Position numbers and translations under genes: made by a program | Assembly (NCBI RefSeq): GCF_002097535.1 | Contig: NZ_CP020772.1 | Span: forward strand, 620,001-684,000 | DNA: 64,000 bases | Reading direction: 5' to 3' | DNA from: Halobacillus mangrovi | GTDB taxonomy: Bacteria; Bacillota; Bacilli; Bacillales; Halobacillaceae | In this document: one piece after another, positions 34,291 through 42,441 of the stretch | Numbering within the stretch: the first letter of the stretch is position 1 | How the letters are laid out: every line of letters begins with the position of its first letter | Notes under the pieces: generated by a model | The model's input: the letters and a program-made list of their open reading frames with translations, nothing else | Told to the model about the DNA's origin: nothing | Database searches by the model: none

Positions 34291-34791
34291 ATGATGCCAT
34301 GGATAAAACCAGTTAAACAAAAAGATATAAAAGAGTTGGATATCTGCAATAAGAAGGAAGGTCCACTGCCGCTATTTGATCGTATGCTGGCCAATGCTCC
34401 TGACCTGTATGAAGCATTTATACCGTTACAAAAAGCTATCGTAAGAACTTCCATTTCGGATGACCTAAGAGAGGCAATGATTACTTTTGTATCAATGAAA
34501 AACGGTTGTGAATTCTGTACAAATAGTCATAAAGAAGCGCTGGAAGGTTATATCGATCAGTTAGATGTTCTGAATTGGCTGGAGAGTTACACCGAAAATG
34601 ATATGAGCGAGGAATGGAAAGCTGCATTGCGATATGCAGAGCGTCTAATTACAAAGCCAGCGGAAGTGACAAAAGAAGATGTGAAGAGTTTAGAGGCATG
34701 TGGATATACTACCAAGGAGATAGCCGAGCTGAATCAAATCATTGCATATACGAGCTATACCAATCAATTATCGATAGGACTCGGACTGTGA
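34291..34791 (+). CDS. AhpD-like carboxymuconolactone decarboxylase family protein
   Basis: A 166-residue helical protein with the redox motif Cys73-x-x-Cys76 and His80 in NGCEFCTNSHKEAL, the AhpD-type peroxidase/thiol reductase signature. The C-terminal half (EIAELNQIIAYTSYTNQLSIGLGL) forms the usual second helical unit. Likely role: thiol-dependent peroxide removal; no partner peroxiredoxin gene is next to it. AAGGAGG precedes tandem ATG codons at 34291 and 34294; spacing slightly favours the second. Confidence 0.82.
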   Translation: MMPWIKPVKQKDIKELDICNKKEGPLPLFDRMLANAPDLYEAFIPLQKAIVRTSISDDLREAMITFVSMKNGCEFCTNSHKEALEGYIDQLDVLNWLESYTENDMSEEWKAALRYAERLITKPAEVTKEDVKSLEACGYTTKEIAELNQIIAYTSYTNQLSIGLGL

Positions 34792-34819
34792 CCATTAAGT
34801 TAACCTTTTCAAAAACAAG

Positions 34820-34867
34820 TTGACATTTGTAGTTTCTTTTCAGTATCTTAATAGATAGAAGATACTG
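34820..34867 (+). promoter_or_regulatory. bioY promoter with overlapping 27-bp inverted repeat
   Basis: TTGACA (34820-34825), an 18-base spacer and TATCTT (34844-34849). The inverted repeat CAGTATCTT-N9-AAGATACTG (34841-34867) covers the -10 and the start of the transcript, with perfect 9-base arms. This is a good operator candidate; it does not match the BirA box I know. Confidence 0.5.
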
Positions 34868-34884
34868 TTATGGAGGAATGTCAC

Positions 34885-35472
34885 ATGAAACAATCACGTT
34901 TATCTGCTTACGATATTACCCTCGGAGCTTTGTTTGTCGCTATGATGGCCGTGGGGGCAAACATTACAGCTGTAGCTCCGTTTCTGAACATTTTAGGTGT
35001 GCCGCTGACCCTTCAGACCTTTTTCGCTATTTTGGCAGGGCTGATTTTAGGGAGTCGCCTAGGAATGATATCTATGCTTGTGTACGCAGCTTTAGGACTG
35101 GTTGGAGCCCCAGTTTTTGCAGGATTTAAAGGAGGTTTATCTATTTTTATCTCTCCTACATTTGGTTTTATCCTATCGTTTATCGCTCTAGCATTTTTTG
35201 TAGGAAAATTAGCAGAATCGAACCGTAAGTTTCCTATGTATATAACAGCTGCTCTTGTTGGAATTGTGATCAACTACTTTATCGGAGTGAACTGGTTCTA
35301 TGCAGCTATGAATTTCTGGGTTGGTGGAGAAGGACTCAGTTATGTCTTTGCCTGGTCGAGTATGGTACCGTTTTTAATCAAAGATGTTGCCCTAGCTATA
35401 GTAGCTGCAGCTTTTGCCTTCCGTCTGGAAAAATCCGTTCTGCATCGAACTCAACTTCGTCAAGCGTCATAA
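34885..35472 (+). CDS. bioY: Biotin transporter BioY (ECF substrate-binding subunit)
   Basis: A 195-residue membrane protein with six hydrophobic segments and the BioY signature GVPLTLQTFFAILAGLILGS in the first third; FAGFKGGLSIFISPTFGF is also typical. BioY binds biotin and works with the shared EcfAA'T energy-coupling module, which is not in this window. ATG at 34885 is eight bases after GGAGG; the longer frame starting at 34870 overlaps that site. Its own promoter and terminator make it monocistronic. Confidence 0.9.
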   Translation: MKQSRLSAYDITLGALFVAMMAVGANITAVAPFLNILGVPLTLQTFFAILAGLILGSRLGMISMLVYAALGLVGAPVFAGFKGGLSIFISPTFGFILSFIALAFFVGKLAESNRKFPMYITAALVGIVINYFIGVNWFYAAMNFWVGGEGLSYVFAWSSMVPFLIKDVALAIVAAAFAFRLEKSVLHRTQLRQAS

Positions 35473-35477
35473 CAAAG

Positions 35478-35508
35478 AAGCTGGTCCACATTAGGGCCGG
35501 CTTTTTTA
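35478..35508 (+). terminator. Terminator of bioY
   Basis: AAGCTGGTCC pairs with GGGCCGGCTT (two G-T pairs), followed by a T run. Confidence 0.8.
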
Positions 35509-35560
35509 ATGCATATCCAAATCTTGCCTGCTACAATACGAGTAACAAAGGGAAAGCGAG

Positions 35561-36631
35561 GTGGCAGGCATAAAGAAAATAGCGTTAGCATTGATTTACG
35601 TAGTGTTTATGTTGCTTTTTGCCGCTTGCTCTGATGAACGTGAAACGGATCATGGTGGAGGAGACCCTGACAAAGAGGGGATTACCGTTCTTGTTGGCAA
35701 CTTGAATTCGCCCTGGGACATTGAAGTCAGCCAAGATACTTTTTATATTTCGGAGCGGGATGGAAGTATCGCGTCTTGGACGGAAGGAGGCAGCTTAGAG
35801 AGGGTCGCAGTAGAAACCGAAAAAGAAATTACTCAAATAGGTGAAGGTGGTCTATTAGGACTCAAATTGACTCCTGAATTTGAAGAAAACCAGCAGGCAT
35901 ACGCTTATCACACCTATGAAGAAGGGCAGGAAGTCTACAATCGTGTCATTCTCATTGAAAAGAAAGAAGAACAATGGGAAGAAGTCTCAGTTGTCCTGGA
36001 AGAAATCCCTGGTGCCCAATTCCATAATGGAGGGCGATTGGAGCTGGCACCGGACGGAAGTTTGTTTGTCACGACAGGAGACGCATTGAATCAATCTCTC
36101 GCTCAAAATCTTGAAAGTCTAGCAGGTAAGATTTTGAGAATGAATCCAGATGGCAGTGTCCCAGAAGATAATCCATATAAGGATTCGTATGTGTTCAGCT
36201 ATGGTCATCGTAATCCACAGGGACTTGCCTGGACCGAGAATGGGAAGTTATATGCTTCAGAGCACGGGCCTGATAATAAAGATGAGATCAATATTCTACA
36301 ACCTGGCCGGAACTACGGCTGGCCGTTGATTGTTGGTGATGAGGAGGGAGAAGACATGATTACTCCACTCTATCAAACAGGGAATGACACTTGGGCTCCT
36401 TCAGGGATTGCCGTATTTAGAAAAAAGCTTTATATAGCTGCATTACGTGGTACAGCTGTTCGAACTCTTTCTCTTGAAGGAGATAATCCAGAAGTAGTAA
36501 CTGACCAATTTGGCCGAGTAAGGGATGTAGAAGTAGAAAATGATTCCCTTTATTTTATAACAAACAATACAGATGGAAGAGGAATGCCTGATGAGGAGGA
36601 TGATCGACTCGTCCGTTACTCTCCAAATTAA
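35561..36631 (+). CDS. PQQ-dependent sugar dehydrogenase-like lipoprotein (GSDH family)
   Basis: A 356-residue exported lipoprotein: signal peptide with lipobox LFAAC (Cys around residue 23), an acidic linker, then a six-bladed beta-propeller of the soluble glucose/sorbosone dehydrogenase family. Family motifs are NLNSPWDIEV, GEGGLLGLKL, FHNGGRLELAPDGSLFVTTG, YGHRNPQGLAW and NYGWPLIVG. Relatives oxidise aldose sugars with PQQ at the cell surface, although many Gram-positive members have no proven cofactor. The start is GTG at 35561 after GGAAAGCGAG. Single gene. Confidence 0.85.
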   Translation: MAGIKKIALALIYVVFMLLFAACSDERETDHGGGDPDKEGITVLVGNLNSPWDIEVSQDTFYISERDGSIASWTEGGSLERVAVETEKEITQIGEGGLLGLKLTPEFEENQQAYAYHTYEEGQEVYNRVILIEKKEEQWEEVSVVLEEIPGAQFHNGGRLELAPDGSLFVTTGDALNQSLAQNLESLAGKILRMNPDGSVPEDNPYKDSYVFSYGHRNPQGLAWTENGKLYASEHGPDNKDEINILQPGRNYGWPLIVGDEEGEDMITPLYQTGNDTWAPSGIAVFRKKLYIAALRGTAVRTLSLEGDNPEVVTDQFGRVRDVEVENDSLYFITNNTDGRGMPDEEDDRLVRYSPN

Positions 36632-36634
36632 AAA

Positions 36635-36661
36635 AAGCAGGCGAAATGCGCCTGCTTTATG
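36635..36661. terminator. Bidirectional terminator
   Basis: AAAGCAGGCG/CGCCTGCTTT stem between the convergent sugar dehydrogenase gene and the small membrane protein gene. Confidence 0.9.
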
Positions 36662-37058
36662 CATCTTCAGATATGAATTTTCCATGTACAAAAGCCATGA
36701 TGGCAAAGACCACAAATGCAATAAGTAAAACTGTTCCTCCAACAATAAAGAAGATCGTGTTGAAGGTTCGCATCCCGTCAATTGGCTGGGTATAATACAG
36801 CCACATGCCTACGGTAAGACCTAAGACACCGATAAAGGAACTCCAAACATGAACGATGGAAAGCTTGGAGTTTTTCGGGATATTGAAGACTTTGTAGTAA
36901 ATGGCAAAAGCAAAGAGAGAAAGCCATCCGACAACGAGGATATGTGCGTGAATGGCACTTAATTCAAGCCCGCCGCCACCTGCCATATGGGATCCTAAGA
37001 AAGCCCCGATCAATGCATAAATTGCTGCTGTTCGTACAAAAAAACGTGTGCGATCCAA
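36657..37058 (-). CDS. Small four-helix membrane protein, heme-copper-oxidase-subunit-I-like
   Basis: A 133-residue protein with four hydrophobic helices. The first two resemble the start of heme-copper oxidase/NorB subunit I-like small proteins, with SHMAGGGGLELSAIHAHILVVGW carrying two His that could bind heme. It is far shorter than a true oxidase subunit and cannot hold the full heme-copper centre. TTG at 37058, eight bases after GGAGG, is the likely start; the TTG at 37073 overlaps the site. Function unknown. Confidence 0.65.
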   Translation of the reverse strand: MDRTRFFVRTAAIYALIGAFLGSHMAGGGGLELSAIHAHILVVGWLSLFAFAIYYKVFNIPKNSKLSIVHVWSSFIGVLGLTVGMWLYYTQPIDGMRTFNTIFFIVGGTVLLIAFVVFAIMAFVHGKFISEDA

Positions 37059-37258
37059 ATAAAGAACCTCCAATTTCTAAAAGACCTGTGCCTCCAGTCA
37101 TTATATCGAACCCTATGCTTTTTTAAAATTAAGAATCTGCAAATGTCGTGAAACGTTCAAAAATGGACGCGATTCTTTTCGCACTTTTGTGTCATTTGGA
37201 TTGTTGGTTTTATTGATATATGATGTAAAAAGTAACGATAACCATGAGGAGTGAACGT

Positions 37259-38359
37259 ATGGAACAAAGACGCAACCGTTTTTCAAAATACTTAAGCGAT
37301 AACAATATTGATGTCGCATTCATCAACTCGACAGAAAACTTTTTCTACTTGACTGGTTTTCATACAGACCCACATGAGAGGTTATTGGGTCTACTTGTAT
37401 TTCCTGAGGCAGACCCTATTGCTGTTCTGCCGGGAATGGAAGAAGGACAGCTTCGTGAAACTGGATGGTCACATGATGTAATTGGTTATGCCGACCATGA
37501 AGACCCTTGGGTAATGATGGGAGACCTGATGCAAGAAAAAGGCATTACCTCCGTCAACTCTGCAGGGATAGAGAAGCAAGTATTGTCTTATGGGCGTAGT
37601 GAATCATTCTTCGGTTTGTTTGATCAGGTTGATGTCAAAGACGTAGAAGACCAATTAAACGAGATGCGAGTGGTAAAGGATGAGCAGGAAATCGCCATAA
37701 TGCGCGAGGCAGCAGAACTTGCTGATTTTGGTGTGAAAGTCGGAACGGAGTCTCTCCGTGAAGGTGTCACCGAAATGGAAGTACTCGCAACGATTGAATA
37801 TGAATTAAAGAAAAAAGGCGTCTCTGAGATGTCATTCTCTACAATGGTTTTATTCGGTGAAAAATCAGGGCAGCCTCATGGGAACCCTGGTGACCGCAAA
37901 TTGGAGGCAGGGGACTTCGTTTTATTTGACCTAGGTGTCGTGTGGAAAGGATACACCTCTGATATTACCCGCACCTTTGCTTTTAAGAGTATTTCTGATA
38001 AACAGAAAGAAATCTATGAAAAGGTCCGTGAAGCTTTGGAAGCTTCCCTTGCCATCAGTAAACCTGGGACGAGAATTGGTGATCTTGATAAAACAGCTAG
38101 AGATGTCATTACAAAAGCAGGATACGGGGAACTTTTCCCTCACCGAATCGGTCATGGGTTAGGGATCAATGTGCACGAATTCCCATCTATGAGTCACTTG
38201 AATGATGGTGTACTGAAGGAAGGGATGACGTACACGATTGAGCCCGGTATCTATGATCCTAAAACCGGCGGAGTTCGTCTTGAAGATGATGTGCTTGTTA
38301 CGAAAGCTGGTTATGAAACGCTGACGAAGACACCAAAAGAGCTTCGAATTATTGAATAA
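37259..38359 (+). CDS. M24 family metallopeptidase (Xaa-Pro dipeptidase type)
   Basis: A 366-residue pita-bread peptidase. Residues 1-~130 are the creatinase-like N-terminal domain (TENFFYLTGFHTDPHERL). The catalytic domain shows the five metal ligands: Asp in FDLGVVWKGYTSDITRTF (two), His in RIGHGLGINVHEFP, Glu in TIEPGIY and Glu in GVRLEDDVLVT. Likely an Xaa-Pro dipeptidase or aminopeptidase of the PepQ/YkvY type. ATG at 37259 follows GAGGAG by seven bases, against ATG at 37244 without a site. Confidence 0.87.
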   Translation: MEQRRNRFSKYLSDNNIDVAFINSTENFFYLTGFHTDPHERLLGLLVFPEADPIAVLPGMEEGQLRETGWSHDVIGYADHEDPWVMMGDLMQEKGITSVNSAGIEKQVLSYGRSESFFGLFDQVDVKDVEDQLNEMRVVKDEQEIAIMREAAELADFGVKVGTESLREGVTEMEVLATIEYELKKKGVSEMSFSTMVLFGEKSGQPHGNPGDRKLEAGDFVLFDLGVVWKGYTSDITRTFAFKSISDKQKEIYEKVREALEASLAISKPGTRIGDLDKTARDVITKAGYGELFPHRIGHGLGINVHEFPSMSHLNDGVLKEGMTYTIEPGIYDPKTGGVRLEDDVLVTKAGYETLTKTPKELRIIE

Positions 38360-38369
38360 GAGATTGAGT

Positions 38370-38403
38370 GGGCTGTCCGGGGGTGTCGGGCAGTCCTTTT
38401 TTG
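38370..38403 (+). terminator. Terminator of the M24 peptidase gene
   Basis: GGGCTGTCC and GGGCAGTCC pair (two wobble pairs) around a 9-base loop, followed by a T run. Confidence 0.75.
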
Positions 38404-38416
38404 TTTCAGGAGGGAG

Positions 38417-39448
38417 TTAGTTCGTGCTGCTGCTTGCTGGTTGGGACTGATTGTTCCCTATATATTTTCTGCTTCTTGTCTCTCCATAATACTCCGGACA
38501 AGCCTCTGACAGCAGCCGCCACGCCACCTTTCTGGACTCAATTCTTGCAAACTTCATAAAATCAGGAGTCGTTATCTCTTTACCAATCAGAAGTTGGTAA
38601 TCCATCAAAGACTGGAGGTGGGCATCCTTCGATCTGCAAGAACACTTCACACAATACCAATGGTCTCGTTTGAGGCTCATCCTGAACTGTCCGCACGGAG
38701 GGCACTGAACTCCTTTTATTATATCTTTTTCTTCAAGTTGGAACTGAATAAGAATGGATTTCCGATAAGGACGGTGTTTTTTACGTACTTGCTGTTGAAA
38801 ATGTTGAATCGTCCCTGCCGACCAGACTTCATCTATAAACATCTTGTCTATTTCACGCACGGCAAAAGGCAGCTGTTTTGCTCGAATAATCCGCTTTAAA
38901 TTCTGTTGATCCATATCTAAGGTTTGAATAGCTGTGTTCGGATTTGCAATGACAATCAGTGAGTATATAGGGAGGGGAGGAAAGTTGTAGTGTTGAAGAC
39001 AGCGAGTGAGCTGGAGGGTTTGGATTTCCACTTGCAGAAAAGGATCAGGAAAAATATCCGTTTTTGAATCAATTTTTCTAAAGAGCTGATGGTGTTCCAG
39101 GTCGAAAATAAGCTCTCCTTTATAATTTTTCACTTCAATAATAAGCAATAATTTAGGGTTTACCACTAATGCGTCCACTTGGAAGTGTTGGATCCCATCA
39201 TAAAGCTGAAGGTCAATCAGGGGCTGGAATTCAGAAGAAGGAAGATAGCGTAGATAATGATCAGCGGTAGTTTCACCGGCAAGTCCGGCACTCATTTTCA
39301 GAAATTGTTCGTGAAGGGTAGTCCAATGCGGATTGTCGGTGGAAACCCGATTCATTAAAGACTCCAGCTGCCTGTGCTGGGTGTATTTATCCCTTTTAAT
39401 AACTAGTCCCGCTCCTTTCCATACATAAAGTTCGCCATCATGATCCAA
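38417..39448 (-). CDS. NERD domain protein (nuclease-related) with zinc ribbon
   Basis: About 327-343 residues. The NERD domain, a restriction-endonuclease-like fold, spans roughly residues 55-180 with AGLAGETTADHYLRYLP, HFQVDALVV and IIEVKNYKGEL carrying the E-x-K catalytic pair. A zinc ribbon follows (CPPCGQFRM...WYCVKCS). The start is uncertain: the frame opens with TTG at 39448 lacking a good site, whereas AAAGGAGCGGG points to LVIKRD near 39406-39400, the usual NERD N-terminus, where the only near-start codon is ATT at 39400. Single gene. Confidence 0.8.
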   Translation of the reverse strand: MDHDGELYVWKGAGLVIKRDKYTQHRQLESLMNRVSTDNPHWTTLHEQFLKMSAGLAGETTADHYLRYLPSSEFQPLIDLQLYDGIQHFQVDALVVNPKLLLIIEVKNYKGELIFDLEHHQLFRKIDSKTDIFPDPFLQVEIQTLQLTRCLQHYNFPPLPIYSLIVIANPNTAIQTLDMDQQNLKRIIRAKQLPFAVREIDKMFIDEVWSAGTIQHFQQQVRKKHRPYRKSILIQFQLEEKDIIKGVQCPPCGQFRMSLKRDHWYCVKCSCRSKDAHLQSLMDYQLLIGKEITTPDFMKFARIESRKVAWRLLSEACPEYYGETRSRKYIGNNQSQPASSSTN

Positions 39449-39517
39449 TTTCCTTTTTCAATAGGTCTGACCTTTTTCTAAGCCTCTAGTCTTATAACAA
39501 AATATGTCGCTGGCTCA

Positions 39518-39543
39518 TTACCGAAAACCCGTTATCTCGGTAA
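39518..39543. promoter_or_regulatory. Inverted repeat upstream of the lia operon
   Basis: TTACCGA-N12-TCGGTAA lies 38-63 bases before the first gene of the lia operon. It is a candidate binding site for LiaR, but I cannot match it to a firm LiaR consensus. Confidence 0.35.
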
Positions 39544-39580
39544 GATTAAGACAAGAAATGAACGAGGAGGGAAACAAACC

Positions 39581-39931
39581 ATGAAAAAGTTTTTGCTATT
39601 CATCGCCGGGCTAATCGCGCTTGGGATCTTGCTCGCGAACCTCGGACCTATGATATTACTAGGTGTCAGCGTTTGGCTGCTTTACGTCGTGTTCAAGCAG
39701 TTCATGAAAAGTGATTCCACAGCTGGAAAAATCGCCTGGGTGGTACTGGGACTGATCATTCTAAGTGTTGCAGTATCAAACATTTATGCCGTTATCGGCT
39801 TGGCAGCAGCTTATGGTCTATACCTGATTTATAAAAGCTGGACAAGCAAAACAGAAGGTTCATCAAAGTCTTTTAAGTCCGATGACCCGTTTACCAATTT
39901 TGAAAGAGAATGGGCAGAACTAAACAAATAA
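39581..39931 (+). CDS. Small membrane protein, LiaI/Lmo0954-like
   Basis: A 116-residue protein with three to four hydrophobic helices (FLLFIAGLIALGILLANLG, MILLGVSVWLLYVVF, IAWVVLGLIILSVAVSNIYAVIGLAAAYGLY) and a soluble tail ending NFEREWAELNK. It resembles the Listeria Lmo0954-type protein encoded just before the PspA homologue, and takes the place of LiaI, the membrane anchor for LiaH. It is 21 bases upstream of liaH. Confidence 0.75.
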   Translation: MKKFLLFIAGLIALGILLANLGPMILLGVSVWLLYVVFKQFMKSDSTAGKIAWVVLGLIILSVAVSNIYAVIGLAAAYGLYLIYKSWTSKTEGSSKSFKSDDPFTNFEREWAELNK

Positions 39932-39952
39932 TGACAAAGGAGAGATTTTTAA

Positions 39953-40594
39953 ATGGCTAACTTGTTTACACGTTTGAAAGATTCGATCACTGCAGACATT
40001 CATGAAGCTTTAGATCAAAAAGAAGAGAAAAATCCGATTGCGATGTTAAACCAATATTTACGAGAAAGTGAAAAAGAAACAGAAAAGGTGCGTAAGCTAG
40101 TAGAACGTCAGTATCGATTGAAAGATGAGTTCACGCAAGAGTATCAGCGTGCTCAAGATATGGCGGACAAGCGAAAGCGTCAAGCGGACATCGCACAAAA
40201 AGCAGGGGAATCTTCTATGTATGAATTTGCTGTCAGGGAACAGCAGGAATACGAGGCACGTGCGGAGAGGCTCCAGGCTTCACGGACTGACGCGATTGAA
40301 CAGCTTGAAACTCTTGAGCAAAAGTATGAAGAGATGAAGCACAAGCTTAAGGATATGCACTTGAAGCGGATGGAGCTGATGGGACGGGAAAATATTGCCC
40401 GTGCCCACCACCGGATGAATCAAGTGATCAATGATACAGCGGACAAGCCGTACTCCAGATTCTCTGAGATTGACCGTTACATTGAAGATCTTGAATATAA
40501 AGTGAATAGTGCATACTATCGCAACACCTTTGACAGTAAAATTGCGCAGCTGGAAAGAGATATGAAGAGTACTGAGGAAGTTACCATGAAATAA
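39953..40594 (+). CDS. liaH: PspA/IM30 family protein LiaH
   Basis: A 213-residue, almost entirely coiled-coil protein of the phage-shock-protein A family (FTRLKDSITADIHEALDQKE at the start, long heptads from 60 to 190). It assembles into large rings or helices on the inner face of a stressed membrane and is the main target of LiaRS in response to lipid II-binding antibiotics. AAGGAG precedes the ATG. A weak terminator separates it from liaF. Confidence 0.88.
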   Translation: MANLFTRLKDSITADIHEALDQKEEKNPIAMLNQYLRESEKETEKVRKLVERQYRLKDEFTQEYQRAQDMADKRKRQADIAQKAGESSMYEFAVREQQEYEARAERLQASRTDAIEQLETLEQKYEEMKHKLKDMHLKRMELMGRENIARAHHRMNQVINDTADKPYSRFSEIDRYIEDLEYKVNSAYYRNTFDSKIAQLERDMKSTEEVTMK

Positions 40595-40610
40595 CAATCA
40601 TGATATGATA

Positions 40611-40635
40611 AAAGGCGCAGTATTCTGCGTCTTTT
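40611..40635 (+). terminator. Attenuating hairpin between liaH and liaF
   Basis: AAAGGCGCAG/CTGCGTCTTT with a 4-base loop and T5. Partial read-through would give much liaI-liaH and less liaFSR. A TATAAT at 40644-40649 just after it may provide a basal promoter for liaFSR. Confidence 0.7.
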
Positions 40636-40681
40636 TGATACGATATAATTTTAGAGAGAACCAGAGAGGGGGATGACCTTT

Positions 40682-41404
40682 ATGCTTAAACGATTATCAA
40701 CCGACACGATCAATACACTTTTAATAATAGGGGTGATCCTCCTCGTTATAGAAATTGCTTTTTTCAATGGAGGACTCGTTTTTTCCGTCCTTTTCTCAAG
40801 TCTCCTTATTTACTTGGGGTGGAAAAAGTATCACGTGCTTTGGCGTAAAATTTGTTTTTGGATCGGTGTCATTAGCTTAGTTTTAACAGTCCTGAGTATG
40901 ATTGCCGTCAGATTTTTGATCATTGCAGCGATTATCTTTTTTATCAGCCATTATTTTAAATCAAGAAAAGAACCTGAACACATCAGTCCTGAGATTGTCG
41001 ATGGTAAGGAAGAAGTTCCTCATCAAGAAGAACCTATCCTGCGCCAAAAGTTTTTCGGCGACCAATCGACTCCTGATCGTTCTTATCAATGGCAGGATGT
41101 CAACATTCATGGTGGTTTTGGCGACAGAGTCATTGATTTGAGTCAGACGGTTCTGCCTCAGGATGAAGCAGTTATTTCTATCCGCCATATTGTCGGTAAT
41201 TTAATTATTTATGTGCCTTATGAAGTGGAAGTCAGCATCAACCATAGTGCCGTCATCGGCAGAGTGAGTATTTTTCAATACAAAAAGTCAAATGTTCTGA
41301 ATCAGGTGGTTTCCTATCGGACGCAAGATTACGTTACCAAAAAACCAAGGGTCAAAATCATCACCTCATTGCTTTCTGGGGACATCGAGGTGAAAAGGAT
41401 ATGA
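40682..41404 (+). CDS. liaF: LiaF, membrane inhibitor of the LiaRS system
   Basis: A 240-residue protein with three to four N-terminal hydrophobic helices (to about residue 95) and a C-terminal cytoplasmic beta-rich domain (GDRVIDLSQTVLPQDEAVIS, GNLIIYVPYEVEVS) typical of LiaF/VraT. It keeps LiaS off in the absence of cell-wall stress. ATG at 40682 lies nine bases after GAGGGGG; the ATG at 40673 overlaps it. Its stop overlaps the liaS start (ATGA). Confidence 0.9.
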   Translation: MLKRLSTDTINTLLIIGVILLVIEIAFFNGGLVFSVLFSSLLIYLGWKKYHVLWRKICFWIGVISLVLTVLSMIAVRFLIIAAIIFFISHYFKSRKEPEHISPEIVDGKEEVPHQEEPILRQKFFGDQSTPDRSYQWQDVNIHGGFGDRVIDLSQTVLPQDEAVISIRHIVGNLIIYVPYEVEVSINHSAVIGRVSIFQYKKSNVLNQVVSYRTQDYVTKKPRVKIITSLLSGDIEVKRI

Positions 41405-42441
41405 ACATATGGCAAAGGCAAGTACTCACTGGTGTTGTCACCTTTTTCGTTTTTTCTATCGTGTTATTAGGTTTCACCTTTATGGCGTTTCCGGTTGCCT
41501 CTTTAGGGGATTTATGGAGCCGAAAAGTCATTGATTTACCTTATGGTTTTCTTGTGCTTACCATCGCTGCCACAGCGGGGCTTGTTGTTGGTGTTTCTCA
41601 AGGATGGTATTGGAAAAGTCGGATTCACTCTATTGAACTGAAGCTGGATGAAATGGCAAAAGGGAATGAGGTTGTTTACGAAGATCCAGAGCTTTTTGAA
41701 TTGAAGCAAATTGAGAATAAACTTAAGCTAATTGAAGACAAGTTCACAAAACAGGCTGAGCTCTCACAGAAGCTTGCCACTGAACGAGCAGAAGAGAGAG
41801 AAAAAAGCTTGCAGGAAGTGGTTGTCCAAGAGAGAAATCGCCTTGCAAGAGAACTGCATGATTCTGTCAGTCAACAGCTTTTTGCTGCTTCTATGATGAT
41901 GTCAGCCATCAATGAAGATCAGCCGTCCAATGATGAAGGTACGGGTAAACAGTTGAAAATGGTAGAAAAAATGATTCACCAATCCCAATTGGAAATGCGT
42001 GCGCTTTTACTTCATCTTCGTCCTGTGGCACTAAAAGATAAGTCCTTGTCGGAAGGTGCAGAAGAGCTGCTTTTTGAGCTTACCCAAAAGGTACCAATGG
42101 AAGTCGAATGGATCGTGGAGCCTCTCCAGCTGGATAAAGGACTGGAGGATCAGTTATTTCGGATTTTGCAAGAGTCCATCTCTAATACATTGCGTCATGC
42201 GAAAGCGACTACATTGTCTGTCATGCTAATTGAGCGGGATCATAAAATCATCCTCCGTGTTGTAGATGATGGTGTGGGATTCGATGTCGAAGAAGCCAAA
42301 GCAAGTTCCTATGGCCTCCAGAATATGCAAGAACGCGCATTTGAAGTAGGGGGCACACTGAAGCTTGTAAGTTTAAAAAATCAAGGAACAAGGCTTGAGG
42401 TCAAAGTTCCTTATCGTCAAAAAGGAGGCATAAATGGATGA
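41401..42441 (+). CDS. liaS: Sensor histidine kinase LiaS
   Basis: A 346-residue NarL-type kinase: two transmembrane helices with only a short outer loop (an intramembrane-sensing layout), coiled linker, HisKA_3 domain with His153 in RELHDSVSQQLF, and ATPase domain with DDGVGFDVEEA and YGLQNMQERA. Overlaps liaF and liaR by four bases each, so translation is coupled. Confidence 0.92.
   Translation: MNIWQRQVLTGVVTFFVFSIVLLGFTFMAFPVASLGDLWSRKVIDLPYGFLVLTIAATAGLVVGVSQGWYWKSRIHSIELKLDEMAKGNEVVYEDPELFELKQIENKLKLIEDKFTKQAELSQKLATERAEEREKSLQEVVVQERNRLARELHDSVSQQLFAASMMMSAINEDQPSNDEGTGKQLKMVEKMIHQSQLEMRALLLHLRPVALKDKSLSEGAEELLFELTQKVPMEVEWIVEPLQLDKGLEDQLFRILQESISNTLRHAKATTLSVMLIERDHKIILRVVDDGVGFDVEEAKASSYGLQNMQERAFEVGGTLKLVSLKNQGTRLEVKVPYRQKGGING

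Noticed and set aside
34796..34828. BirA box (AAGTTAACC...AGTTGACAT) in front of bioY
   Set aside because: The half-sites are only 12 bases apart instead of about 15 and the right half deviates, and it overlaps the -35; not a convincing BirA site.
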